Shown here: positions 32,682 to 40,536 of the stretch, in pieces | Layout: each line of letters begins with the position of its first letter | How positions within the stretch are numbered: the stretch's first letter is position 1 | NCBI GenBank assembly: GCA_017476575.1 | Contig: JAFUZO010000067.1 | Span: 1-56,233, forward strand | From: Bacteroidales bacterium | GTDB lineage: Bacteria > Bacteroidota > Bacteroidia > Bacteroidales > UBA932 | Direction: 5' to 3' | DNA: 56,233 nucleotides | Position numbers and translations under genes: made by a program | The notes under the pieces: model-generated | Databases searched by the model: none | The model's input: only the letters and a program-made list of their open reading frames with translations | Told to the model about the DNA's origin: nothing

Positions 32682-33232
32682 AAATCTTCGCCGAAGGCTT
32701 CCGTCAGAGGGCCGCGGAGGAACTCGTACACCCGGATTCCTTCGCGGCGTCCTTTTATGTATGCGCCCTCGCAGATATCCCAGCGATGGAGGTTGAGTCC
32801 CTTCATCCCACCTCCAAGGTCGACGACCCGGACCGGGTACAGGGAACAGGAGACCGGTTTCCGGAATGTAGACCTCCCCTTGTCGAACTGGCGCTCGATC
32901 GCGCAGAAACAGTTGCCGTCCTCGAAATGGCAGAAGGCGCACTCCTCGCTGCCGGGGACGAGCGGGGTGACGATGTCTCCGTCCCGGTCGATTTCGAAGA
33001 ATCCCTTCTCTTCCACCGCTTTCCGTCCCTTTTCCCGCATCAGCGGGGCAAAGACCCTGTAATTCGCTTCAATGGGCTCCAGTTCCTCTTCCCGGAGCGG
33101 GGCCCCGCTGTCGCCGATGATGCAGCAGCTGCCCTTGCAAAGTGGATAGTCGCAGGAAAAATACTCCAGAACGACATCCTCCGAAACGAGGATGTCGCCA
33201 ATCTGGATAATGGTACCGAATGTGCGTTTCAT
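32633..33232 (-). CDS. DUF3109 family cysteine-rich protein
   Basis: A 199-residue soluble protein with conserved cysteines in YFSCDYPLCKGSCCIIGDSGAP, EECAFCHFEDGNCFCAIERQF and FRKPVSCSLYPVRV. This resembles the YkgJ/Fe-S oxidoreductase-like metal-binding zinc-finger group. DUF3109 is common in Bacteroidota with unknown function. Its start overlaps the M16 gene stop by 4 bases and its end overlaps DUF2007 by 49 bases. Confidence 0.85.
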   Translation of the reverse strand: MKRTFGTIIQIGDILVSEDVVLEYFSCDYPLCKGSCCIIGDSGAPLREEELEPIEANYRVFAPLMREKGRKAVEEKGFFEIDRDGDIVTPLVPGSEECAFCHFEDGNCFCAIERQFDKGRSTFRKPVSCSLYPVRVVDLGGGMKGLNLHRWDICEGAYIKGRREGIRVYEFLRGPLTEAFGEDFYSALSAAATRLIAAS

Positions 33233-35748
33233 TTCACGATATATTCAACACGGCCTCCCGCCGCTACCTGGGAGAGGATCTGCGCCACTTTGTCCGACGT
33301 GACAGAGGCGATATTTTCCTTATAGCGGGTCACCAGGTCCTTGCCGACCCCGTACCGGGCAACAACTGACGATACGATGGTTTCCGGCCGGGACAGGTCC
33401 CGGGTGACATCGGTGAGGACCAGTGCCTTCAAGGCCGCCAGGTCCCGCGAAGGGACCGGCTCCCGGGCCGCCGAAAGAATACCGCTGCGGACAGCCGATA
33501 CCGCCTTGAGCACGTCCGGCTCCGGAATGCCTTCTGACAGACCGCCGACCGACGCCGGGAGACAGGTCACCTCCATGCGGAAACGCTCTTCAGGATAGGC
33601 CTGGAATCCGCACTGGACGTCGACAGAGAACCCCTGCTCCGAAAGAGCCCGCACCACATGGCGGCGCAGCGTCTCGCGGACCATGTCAGCCGCCAGATAG
33701 TTCACGCTGGTCAGCGGGAGCGGCACATCCATCAGGACGTAGATGCCCGGGACCGGGCCGTCGACGGTATAGGTCGTCGTGCCGGAACGCGGCTGGTAGC
33801 GGATACTCCGGCGCGATGTCGTCCCCTTCTGGGTCCGGAAGCCGCCGAGATACCGGGACAGCACTTTCTTGACCGTGCCCTCGTCCAGGTCGCCGACCAG
33901 CACAAGCATACCGTCGTTGACGTGGGAAAAACGGGCCTCGAAGTAGCGTTCCGCCTTGACCTGGGTCTCGGGCGTCAGGGATCCCGGCCGTTTCCGGATG
34001 GTCCAAGTGAAGCCCGGATACATCAAAGAATACAGCCGGTCGGTGACAGCTTCCTCCCGCAAGGCCTCGTTCCTGGAATAGGCGGCAAACTCGCTGCGGT
34101 TGACGCTGCGGCCGTTGGCCAGGGACAGGAGACATTTGAGAAGCGTCGGCAGTTTCTGCCTGGGGGCACTGCCGGAGAGGGTCATGGAGGTCGTTCCGAC
34201 GGAAGCGTCCATCTGGATGCCGCTGACGGCGAGAAGGTCCCTGAAATTCGCCGCCGGAAGCCCGCCGACATCATAGAGCGAGAGCATGTCGGCGAAATAA
34301 CCGCCCTCCCCTTCTACTAAACCCTGCACACCGGACAAGCCACCGTTCAGCAGGAGGGCATAATTGAACATGCCGCTCCCGGGGACCTGGCGGTAAACCA
34401 CCCGGATGCCGTTGGAGAAGGTCCACATCTCACCGCCCGATACCGGCTCGGCCTTGGTCTGCTTGATGCGGACACGGTGCTGTTCCCCCTCCAAGCCGAG
34501 CGTGTCGCTGCGACGCCATGAATAGTCCTTGGCCTCCTGGAACGTCGAACCGTAGAGGTAAGCCAGGTTATAGTTGAACAGGGCGGCATCCTCATCCAAG
34601 GAATCGAGGGCGGCCCGATACTCCAGCGTCAGGTTGGAAAGCTGACCGAGCAGGGCGGAAGAGAAGTTGTTGAACAGACGGGTCTCCGTACTGTCTGCAA
34701 CGCTCTTGCGGGCAAACAGGCGCGTCTCTTCGCTATAGGGAGCCAGGTTGGCACCGTACAGGAAATGGGCCGTGCAACGATCGATATACTTCCGGTTCGA
34801 CAGGGGCTCCACTTCACGGCGGAGCATGTCGGCCATCATCACCCGCTTGGCATCCTGGAATTCCCCGGCACCGGTCCCGAAACCGTCCAGGCTGGCGAGG
34901 GTGCTGGAGATGACCTTCATCGCGGCGTCCAGATATGCCTTCCCGGTATGTACGGCGATGGCATATTCCTCGTCGCCTCCGGTATCGGTACTGTTGGTAT
35001 ATACCAGCTCCAGCCGTTCATAGGGGACGCCGGCATCGCGGAGGTTGCGTTCGAGCCGGTGCGAAGCGATGGTCTGGAACTCGCGGCCGAAGATACCCAG
35101 CACCAAGGCCTGTGCCGTATTCATCAGGTCATGCGGGGTCCGTGGCGAGGCGTAGGCTACCCGGACCGTCCCCCTCTCGCCCGACGGCTCCTGCCGCAGG
35201 ACGATGGAGGGCATCACAGAGGGCTCCCAGACATAGTCGGGGCCGGAACTGTTCCCCACGAAACGTGGCGGAACCATCATCGAGAACACGTCCAGCTTCT
35301 TCTTGAGCTCGACAGGATCGATGTCGCCGCTGATGATGACCGCCTCGTCGGCCCGGGAGGCAGCCACGACCGAGAAACTCACCAGCAAAGTGGAATCCAG
35401 GACGTCTGCATCATAGACAGGGACGCGGTCGAAGTGGAAGACGGTCGATCCGTCATGGTCACGGAAATACCCCTCCGGGCGCGGTCCGACCCCATTGCGG
35501 GCCAGAAAACCGCTCTGGAACTGGGAACGGGTCGCGGCCGTCGGCGCTTCACCGCGCCGGACCACGGCGAAGTCGGCGAAACCCTTCGTCTCCGCATTTT
35601 TGACCATATAATAGGTCACGCCGCAACGCAAGGTTCCCTTTTGGATAGCCGGGTCCACCGGCAGGGAAGGCAGCCGCTGCGCTGGCATGGTTATTGAAAA
35701 TATCAACGCGGCAACGGCCGCAAGTATGTTTTTCCGCTGACTTGCCAT
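33229..35748 (-). CDS. M16-family (insulinase-like) protein lacking the zinc motif
   Basis: An 839-residue exported protein. The signal peptide (MASQRKNILAAVAALIFSITMPAQ) is followed by repeated M16 domains. Landmarks are VAASRADEAVIISGDIDPVELKKKLD, ASPRTPHDLMNTAQALVLGIFGREFQ and GIRVVYRQVPGSGMFNYALLLNGG. FSHVNDGMLVLVGDLDEGTVKKVLSRYLGGF and a final M16_C half follow. An active M16 enzyme needs HxxEH about 60-80 residues in; here that region is shortened and reads TVFHFDRVPVYDADVLDS, with no HxxEH in either half. It is probably a non-catalytic partner or binding protein. The ATG at 35748 is preferred over 35772. It precedes the DUF3109 gene with a 4-base overlap. Confidence 0.85.
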   Translation of the reverse strand: MASQRKNILAAVAALIFSITMPAQRLPSLPVDPAIQKGTLRCGVTYYMVKNAETKGFADFAVVRRGEAPTAATRSQFQSGFLARNGVGPRPEGYFRDHDGSTVFHFDRVPVYDADVLDSTLLVSFSVVAASRADEAVIISGDIDPVELKKKLDVFSMMVPPRFVGNSSGPDYVWEPSVMPSIVLRQEPSGERGTVRVAYASPRTPHDLMNTAQALVLGIFGREFQTIASHRLERNLRDAGVPYERLELVYTNSTDTGGDEEYAIAVHTGKAYLDAAMKVISSTLASLDGFGTGAGEFQDAKRVMMADMLRREVEPLSNRKYIDRCTAHFLYGANLAPYSEETRLFARKSVADSTETRLFNNFSSALLGQLSNLTLEYRAALDSLDEDAALFNYNLAYLYGSTFQEAKDYSWRRSDTLGLEGEQHRVRIKQTKAEPVSGGEMWTFSNGIRVVYRQVPGSGMFNYALLLNGGLSGVQGLVEGEGGYFADMLSLYDVGGLPAANFRDLLAVSGIQMDASVGTTSMTLSGSAPRQKLPTLLKCLLSLANGRSVNRSEFAAYSRNEALREEAVTDRLYSLMYPGFTWTIRKRPGSLTPETQVKAERYFEARFSHVNDGMLVLVGDLDEGTVKKVLSRYLGGFRTQKGTTSRRSIRYQPRSGTTTYTVDGPVPGIYVLMDVPLPLTSVNYLAADMVRETLRRHVVRALSEQGFSVDVQCGFQAYPEERFRMEVTCLPASVGGLSEGIPEPDVLKAVSAVRSGILSAAREPVPSRDLAALKALVLTDVTRDLSRPETIVSSVVARYGVGKDLVTRYKENIASVTSDKVAQILSQVAAGGRVEYIVK

Positions 35749-35845
35749 GATTTTACCTCCGTCGGAGTGCAAAATTAAAATAAATATTTGCTATTTTTGC
35801 AAAATACGTGCTTGAATATATATAACGACTAAACATCATACGCTC

Positions 35846-36772
35846 ATGAAAAGATTATTTGTCACCTTCGTGGCGCTCGGGCTCGCCGCCGGAATGGCCG
35901 CCGCCCAGGACTACAACGCCGCCATCGACGCTTTCAACGCCGGTGCCCAGGCCGAGAACAAGACCGAAGCGCTCGAGCAGTTCCGTTCCGCCCTCGCCCA
36001 GTTCGAGGTCTGTGAAGAGGCCGAAGCCGCCGAAATGGCCGGCAAGTGCAAGGAAGCCATCGCTTCCACCCTCCTGTCCATCGCCAAGGAGCAGATCAAC
36101 AATGCTGAATATGACGCGGCCGTCGCTACGCTCGGCGAAACCGTCACCACCGCCAACGGCTACGGGCTCGAATCCGTCGCGGCGGACGCCTCCGCCCTCA
36201 TCCCGAACGCCTGGTCCCGCAAGGGTGCCGCCCTGCTGAAGGCAAAGGACTTCGCCGGAGCCGCCGATGCGCTCAAGGAAGTGGTCACCCTCACCCCGGA
36301 AGACGGCCAGAGCTGGCTCCTTCTCGGCCAGGCCTTTGTCCAGACCAGCGATGTGGACGGCGCCATCGAAGCCCTTACCCAAGCTTCTGCCCTCGGCAAG
36401 GAAGAGCAGGCCGGCAAACTCCTGTCCAATGTCTACCTCAAGCAAGGCATGACCCTTTTGAAGGGAGGCAAGGCCGCAGAGGCCATCGAGGCCCTGGAGA
36501 AGTCCAACAGCTATGTCGAGACGAGCAACGCGACCAAGCTTATCGCCAGCGCCTACACCAAGCTCGGCAAGACCTCCGATGCCATCAACGCCTACAAGAA
36601 GTACCTGGAACTCGCTCCGGATGCCAAAGATGCCCCCGATGTGATGTTCACCATCGCCGCCACCGCCCAGAAGGCCGGTGACAAGGCCACGGCCATCGAG
36701 TACTACAAGAAACTCTCCTCCACCAAGTACGCGGCCCAGGCTGCCCAGCAGCTGACGGTCCTGCAGAAGTAA
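35846..36772 (+). CDS. Exported TPR-repeat protein
   Basis: A 308-residue protein with a cleavable signal peptide (MKRLFVTFVALGLAAGMAAAQ) followed by about seven tetratricopeptide-like helical hairpins. Examples are DYNAAIDAFNAGAQAENKTEALEQF, GAADALKEVVTLTPEDGQSWLLLGQAF and KTSDAINAYKKYLELAPDAKDAPDV. It should be a periplasmic scaffold for protein contacts. The preceding AT-rich gap has TATTTTTG (35792-35799) toward this gene and TAATTTTG (35777-35770) toward the M16 gene. A nested palindromic element follows. Confidence 0.88.
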   Translation: MKRLFVTFVALGLAAGMAAAQDYNAAIDAFNAGAQAENKTEALEQFRSALAQFEVCEEAEAAEMAGKCKEAIASTLLSIAKEQINNAEYDAAVATLGETVTTANGYGLESVAADASALIPNAWSRKGAALLKAKDFAGAADALKEVVTLTPEDGQSWLLLGQAFVQTSDVDGAIEALTQASALGKEEQAGKLLSNVYLKQGMTLLKGGKAAEAIEALEKSNSYVETSNATKLIASAYTKLGKTSDAINAYKKYLELAPDAKDAPDVMFTIAATAQKAGDKATAIEYYKKLSSTKYAAQAAQQLTVLQK

Positions 36773-36790
36773 AGCGTGTTCTCCCACAAT

Positions 36791-36904
36791 AAAGATCACA
36801 AGGCCAAAAAGTAGATTCTTCGGCAGGTGGACCTGCCTCAGAATGACACGAGGCTGTCATTCTGAACAAAGTGAAGAATCTGATAGGCCAGCCTCGTGAT
36901 CTTT
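36791..36904. repeat. Nested palindromic intergenic element (MITE/REP-like)
   Basis: Terminal inverted repeats AAAGATCAC (36791-36799) and GTGATCTTT (36896-36904) enclose three more inverted pairs. These are AGATTCTTC/GAAGAATCT (36813-36821/36873-36881), GGCAGGT/ACCTGCC (36822-36828/36831-36837) and CAGAATGACA/TGTCATTCTG (36839-36848/36855-36864). The inner GTCATTCTGA...GAAGAATCT resembles a repeat seen in many bacterial intergenic regions. It may also end transcription of the two convergent genes. Confidence 0.75.
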
Positions 36905-36918
36905 CAGCCTGGAAGGCG

Positions 36919-37875
36919 TCAACGGAGGCCTTCCAACCAGCGGGTGAGCGCAGCATCGAAATCGGGACGGCAGTAGGCGATAGGGTCGTGTTCATCGGAG
37001 CGGCGGAAGGAGAAACCGTGCGGTCCCTCAGGATAGATATGGAGCTCGGCAGGGACGCCGGCCGCATGCAAGGACTCGAAATAGCGCAGACTGTTCTCCG
37101 GGGGCACCGTCTTGTCATCGGCGCCGAGGGCGATAAAGGTCGGAGGGGTCGAAACCGTGACTTGCTTCTCCATCGAATAGCGGTCTTCCAGCCGGTCCAG
37201 ACGCGGATCGCCCTCGGAGAAGTTCTCGGCCCCGAGAAGGTTCTTACGGGTGCCGCCATGGGAGACGGCAGGATCCATCGTGATGACGGGATAGATGAGG
37301 ATGGAGAAATCCGGACGGGTGGTCTTGTCGGCGAAAAGATTGGACGCCGTGGCGGCGAGGTGCCCGCCGGCCGAGAAGCCCATGACACCGATCTTTGTCA
37401 CTCCCCATTCCGCAGCGTGGGCGCGGCAGTAACGGAAAGCATTCTGCACATCCTGCAGCGGAATCCGGTCGTGGCCGTTCGGCATCCGGTATTTCACAAC
37501 ACAGGCTGCGATGCCGCGGGCATTCATCCACTCGGCCACCCGGTAGCCCTCATAGACCATGGCGACCCCGTAATAACCGCCTCCCGGACAGACGACCACC
37601 ATCTGCCCGTTGCACACTTCGGGAATATAAAGCGTCACGCTTGCGCTGTCGGTGACATTGTAGCGGAAACCGTCTTTACGGAAGGTCTCGGGCCCGGTCA
37701 GGCCGTTCGATTCGAGCGGGCCGCCGGCAAGGCCCTTGTCCACAGCCTGTCCTTCCGGATATAGGAGGAGGGTGACTGGCTCGGGCCGGGCATCCGTCTG
37801 GCCCTGTGGAGCCAGTTTCGGGGAGCAGGAAAAAGTGAGGGCTGCCATGAGCAAGAAAGGGATTTTCGTTCGCAT
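36919..37875 (-). CDS. Alpha/beta-hydrolase esterase lipoprotein
   Basis: A 318-residue exported hydrolase of the BD-FAE/esterase-lipase type. The lipoprotein signal ends LTFSC (Cys17). VVVCPGGGYYGVAMVYEGYRVAEWMNARG carries the oxyanion GGG, GVMGFSAGGHLAATAS the nucleophile Ser, GADDKTVPPENS the acid and GPHGFSF the His. Such enzymes often deacetylate xylan or other polysaccharides; the substrate here is unproven. A -7 element TATTTTTG lies at 37904-37897. Confidence 0.9.
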   Translation of the reverse strand: MRTKIPFLLMAALTFSCSPKLAPQGQTDARPEPVTLLLYPEGQAVDKGLAGGPLESNGLTGPETFRKDGFRYNVTDSASVTLYIPEVCNGQMVVVCPGGGYYGVAMVYEGYRVAEWMNARGIAACVVKYRMPNGHDRIPLQDVQNAFRYCRAHAAEWGVTKIGVMGFSAGGHLAATASNLFADKTTRPDFSILIYPVITMDPAVSHGGTRKNLLGAENFSEGDPRLDRLEDRYSMEKQVTVSTPPTFIALGADDKTVPPENSLRYFESLHAAGVPAELHIYPEGPHGFSFRRSDEHDPIAYCRPDFDAALTRWLEGLR

Positions 37876-37945
37876 AATCTAAGGTTTTCTATCTGACAAA
37901 AATACAGAGAAATCGTCGGAACATCAATATGTCGGGGTGGGAAAA

Positions 37946-39775
37946 TCATCCATCCGCGGCAGTGACAGTCATTTCGCAGGAAGGGCAGTCGAAGGTGAGG
38001 CGGAGGCGGCGGCCGTTGTTCCGGAGGTAGAGGGGCGCGGGGTTCGTACCGGGATGCTGGCGGGGACAAAGGCCGAGTTCGTGTCGGATGCAGTAGCGGG
38101 TGCGCATGAGTTCCGCACCGGGGCGGTGGGTCAATTCGTAGGCGTCTTCGACCGTCCCGGCACCCCGGGAACGATAGAGTTTCCGGGACAGGGAGTTGGC
38201 GACATTGTCCCGATAGGTCACCTGTGCCGGCCCGGGAAGTTCCGAGGGCATTCCGCGACGGAGCGGCAGCAGCCGGACCGGCTGACGGTCCAGCGCCTCG
38301 GAGAGCGACCTGCGGATGCCGTTGAGAAAAGAGGCGGGCAGGAACGGGACCTCGCCGTCGATCTCCACGGAAGCAACCGTGAAAGCATAGGGGCCAGTAT
38401 GCTTGCCCAACTGGGTCCGGACGCTCTCCGGGATGCGTTCCGGATGTTCTGCTGCAGCCGTCGGAGCGGGAACGGAGAAGTCCACCCGGCGTCCGTCTTC
38501 GCTGACCGCTCCGGCCTGCAAGCGCCCGGGGACCATCCGCACTTGGACCTGCACGGCGATCTCCCGCACCGGCCGGTCAGTCTCCAGACGGCGTCCGAAG
38601 GCGGCATCGACATTGCGGTAGAGCGGCATCCCCTCGGTCAATCCCTCCACCCGCTTGCCGCGGATGGTCATCCCTTCGCAGACATCACCCCGGAATCCGA
38701 CGACTTCTCCTTTCCGGTCGAGGAAGGCGAAACCGTCGCCGTTGTGCAGGACGAGCCCCGGATCCGCCGGGCGGACGGTCACCGCCATCGGGTCGCCCGG
38801 GCGGAGGCGGGCCACGGTACCGATAGCCTCACCCAGGGAGGTCGGCGCCTCCATCGAGGACCAGGCGCCCCGCCGTCCGTCGAGATACAACTGCGTATAG
38901 CCCCGGTTGAACGTCTTCGCGAGATCTGGCGCGAAACCGCCCCGGACCGTGCCGAAGGAGGCACGGCGATAGCGATCCGGTGCCTTTCTCACCAGGGCGT
39001 CCAAGGCCTCCGAATAGGCGCGGACCACATTCTGCACATAGGCCATGCCCTTCAGGCGGCCCTCGATCTTGAAGGAGTCCACACCTGCCTCCGCGAGGTC
39101 CTCCAAGCGGTCTACAAGGTTGTAGTCTTTGAGGGAAAGGAGGGCCTTGTTCCGGACCAGGACCTTACCGGAGGCGTCCTCCAAATCGTAGCGGGACCGG
39201 CAGGCCTGGATGCAGGCACCCCGGTTGGCGCTGCGGAGAGAGAGGTGCTCGGACAGATAGCATTGCCCGCTGTAGCAGACGCAGAGTGCACCATGCACGA
39301 AGAACTCCAATTCACACCCGACCGCCGCCCGGATGGCGCGGACCTGGTCGAGAGACAGCTCCCGCTCCAACACGAGGCGGCCGAAACCGAGGCTCTCCAG
39401 GAAACGCGCTTTCTGCGGCGTACGGATGGCACACTGGGTGGAAGCATGCAGCGGAAATCCCTCTGGAGCGAGTTGCACGAGAGCCGGATCCTGGACGATC
39501 AGGGCATCCGCTCCGGCATCCGCCACTTCGCGCACCATCCGACGGACATCCGGCAGTTCTGCCTCATAGATGACCGTATTGGCCGTTACGAAAATCCGGA
39601 CACCGAAACGATGGGCATAGTCACAGAGCCGCCGGATGTCACCGATGTCGTTGCCGGCCGCCTGACGGGCTCCGAAGGCTGGACCGGCAATGTACACGGC
39701 ATCCGCCCCGCAGTCCACGGCCGCGATGCCGATATCCGCCGTCCGTGCCGGCGCAAGGAGTTCGAGCGCCCTCAT
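37946..39775 (-). CDS. Peptidase U32 family protein (RlhA/collagenase-like)
   Basis: A 609-residue U32 protein. It starts LELLAPARTADIGIAAVDCGADAVYIAG. The signature ELEFFVHGALCVCYSGQCYLSEHL...NRGACIQACR carries conserved Cys residues and is followed by LLSLKDYNLVDRLEDLAEAGVDSFKIEGRLKG. A DUF3656-type middle and C-terminal region ends with Cys-containing LGLCPRQ and FDCPSCE. Long U32 proteins of this layout include RlhA, needed for C2501 hydroxylation of 23S rRNA in E. coli, so RNA modification is more likely than collagenolysis. The ATG at 39775 overlaps the PIN gene stop. Confidence 0.88.
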   Translation of the reverse strand: MRALELLAPARTADIGIAAVDCGADAVYIAGPAFGARQAAGNDIGDIRRLCDYAHRFGVRIFVTANTVIYEAELPDVRRMVREVADAGADALIVQDPALVQLAPEGFPLHASTQCAIRTPQKARFLESLGFGRLVLERELSLDQVRAIRAAVGCELEFFVHGALCVCYSGQCYLSEHLSLRSANRGACIQACRSRYDLEDASGKVLVRNKALLSLKDYNLVDRLEDLAEAGVDSFKIEGRLKGMAYVQNVVRAYSEALDALVRKAPDRYRRASFGTVRGGFAPDLAKTFNRGYTQLYLDGRRGAWSSMEAPTSLGEAIGTVARLRPGDPMAVTVRPADPGLVLHNGDGFAFLDRKGEVVGFRGDVCEGMTIRGKRVEGLTEGMPLYRNVDAAFGRRLETDRPVREIAVQVQVRMVPGRLQAGAVSEDGRRVDFSVPAPTAAAEHPERIPESVRTQLGKHTGPYAFTVASVEIDGEVPFLPASFLNGIRRSLSEALDRQPVRLLPLRRGMPSELPGPAQVTYRDNVANSLSRKLYRSRGAGTVEDAYELTHRPGAELMRTRYCIRHELGLCPRQHPGTNPAPLYLRNNGRRLRLTFDCPSCEMTVTAADG

Positions 39776-40170
39776 ACCGTCTGGATCCAATTCTCCACGG
39801 CCAAGCCGGGGATGCGGGAGAAGTGTTTGACGTTGTTGGTCACCAGTGTCAAACGGTGTTCCAGGGCGGCCGCCGCAATCAGAAGGTCCATGCTGTCCAG
39901 TTTCCGCCCGGCGCGTTCCAAAGCCGCACGGAGTTCCGCATAGGTGCGGATGGTCCCGGAAACAGGAACGAGTTCGAAATTCTCACGGGTGAATTCAGCC
40001 TGTCCGAATGCTTTCCGATCGTTCCGCTTATAGGCACCGACGTAAAGTTCTGCCAAGGAAATCTCGGAGACCCGGCATTTTTCAAGGCCGATCCTGTATA
40101 TCTTTTCCTGGATACCATGCTGGCCTCGAAGCATAGAAAACAGGATATCACTGTCGAGTAGATACTTCAT
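39772..40170 (-). CDS. vapC: PIN-domain toxin-like ribonuclease (VapC family)
   Basis: A 132-residue PIN protein. MKYLLDSDILFSML has the first acidic residue (Asp7), VSEISLAELYVGAY the conserved Glu, KLDSMDLLIAAAALEHRLTLVT the later Asp, and NNVKHFSRIPGLAVENW closes the fold. VapC toxins cleave tRNA or rRNA. The AbrB-like gene 3 bases upstream is its expected antitoxin. Its stop overlaps the U32 start (ATGA), linking a toxin to a housekeeping-type gene. Confidence 0.85.
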   Translation of the reverse strand: MKYLLDSDILFSMLRGQHGIQEKIYRIGLEKCRVSEISLAELYVGAYKRNDRKAFGQAEFTRENFELVPVSGTIRTYAELRAALERAGRKLDSMDLLIAAAALEHRLTLVTNNVKHFSRIPGLAVENWIQTV

Positions 40171-40173
40171 TTC

Positions 40174-40464
40174 TTACCATGTCGGGGTTTCCCGGGTATT
40201 GCCCCGCGCATCATGCAATTCCCGTGCGATATCCAGGGCGTCCCGGGTATCGTCCAGATCCGGGGCAAAGGGGGCCAATCCGGCGAAGGGCCCCGTGAAA
40301 GGGCCGGTGAAGGGGGCCTCCCGGCCCGGGAAGGTGAGCACGATCCGGCCGTCCTCCTCCTGGATCCGCACCTCGTCCTTTTCCTGGACGGCGTACTTCT
40401 TCAGGAGGGAGGCCGGAAGGACCAGGCCCTTGCTGTTGCCGATTTTGATAATCCGTGTTGTCAT
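40174..40464 (-). CDS. vapB: AbrB/MazE-type antitoxin (VapB-like)
   Basis: A 96-residue protein with an N-terminal swapped-hairpin AbrB domain (TTRIIKIGNSKGLVLPASLLKKYAVQEKDEVRIQEEDG). The linker contains GPFTGPFTGPFAG, and the helical C-terminus (DDTRDALDIARELHDARG) should wrap the PIN toxin. The start at 40464 follows homology; ATGs at 40482 and 40476 are alternatives. The linker is encoded by an imperfect 12-base tandem repeat, so its length may vary between strains. Confidence 0.83.
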   Translation of the reverse strand: MTTRIIKIGNSKGLVLPASLLKKYAVQEKDEVRIQEEDGRIVLTFPGREAPFTGPFTGPFAGLAPFAPDLDDTRDALDIARELHDARGNTRETPTW

Positions 40465-40484
40465 TGCGTCATACATTGCCATGA

Positions 40485-40501
40485 CAAAGGTATCAAAGTT
40501 A
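40485..40501 (-). promoter_or_regulatory. Tandem -7 elements of the vapBC-U32 operon
   Basis: Minus-strand TAACTTTG (40501-40494) and TACCTTTG (40492-40485) are 9 bases apart, each a full TAnnTTTG match. Two start sites 9 bases apart would decide which of the ATGs at 40482, 40476 and 40464 is used. Confidence 0.55.
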
Positions 40502-40536
40502 TTACGGATTCGCAATACCTGTTCTAACATTTTGTC

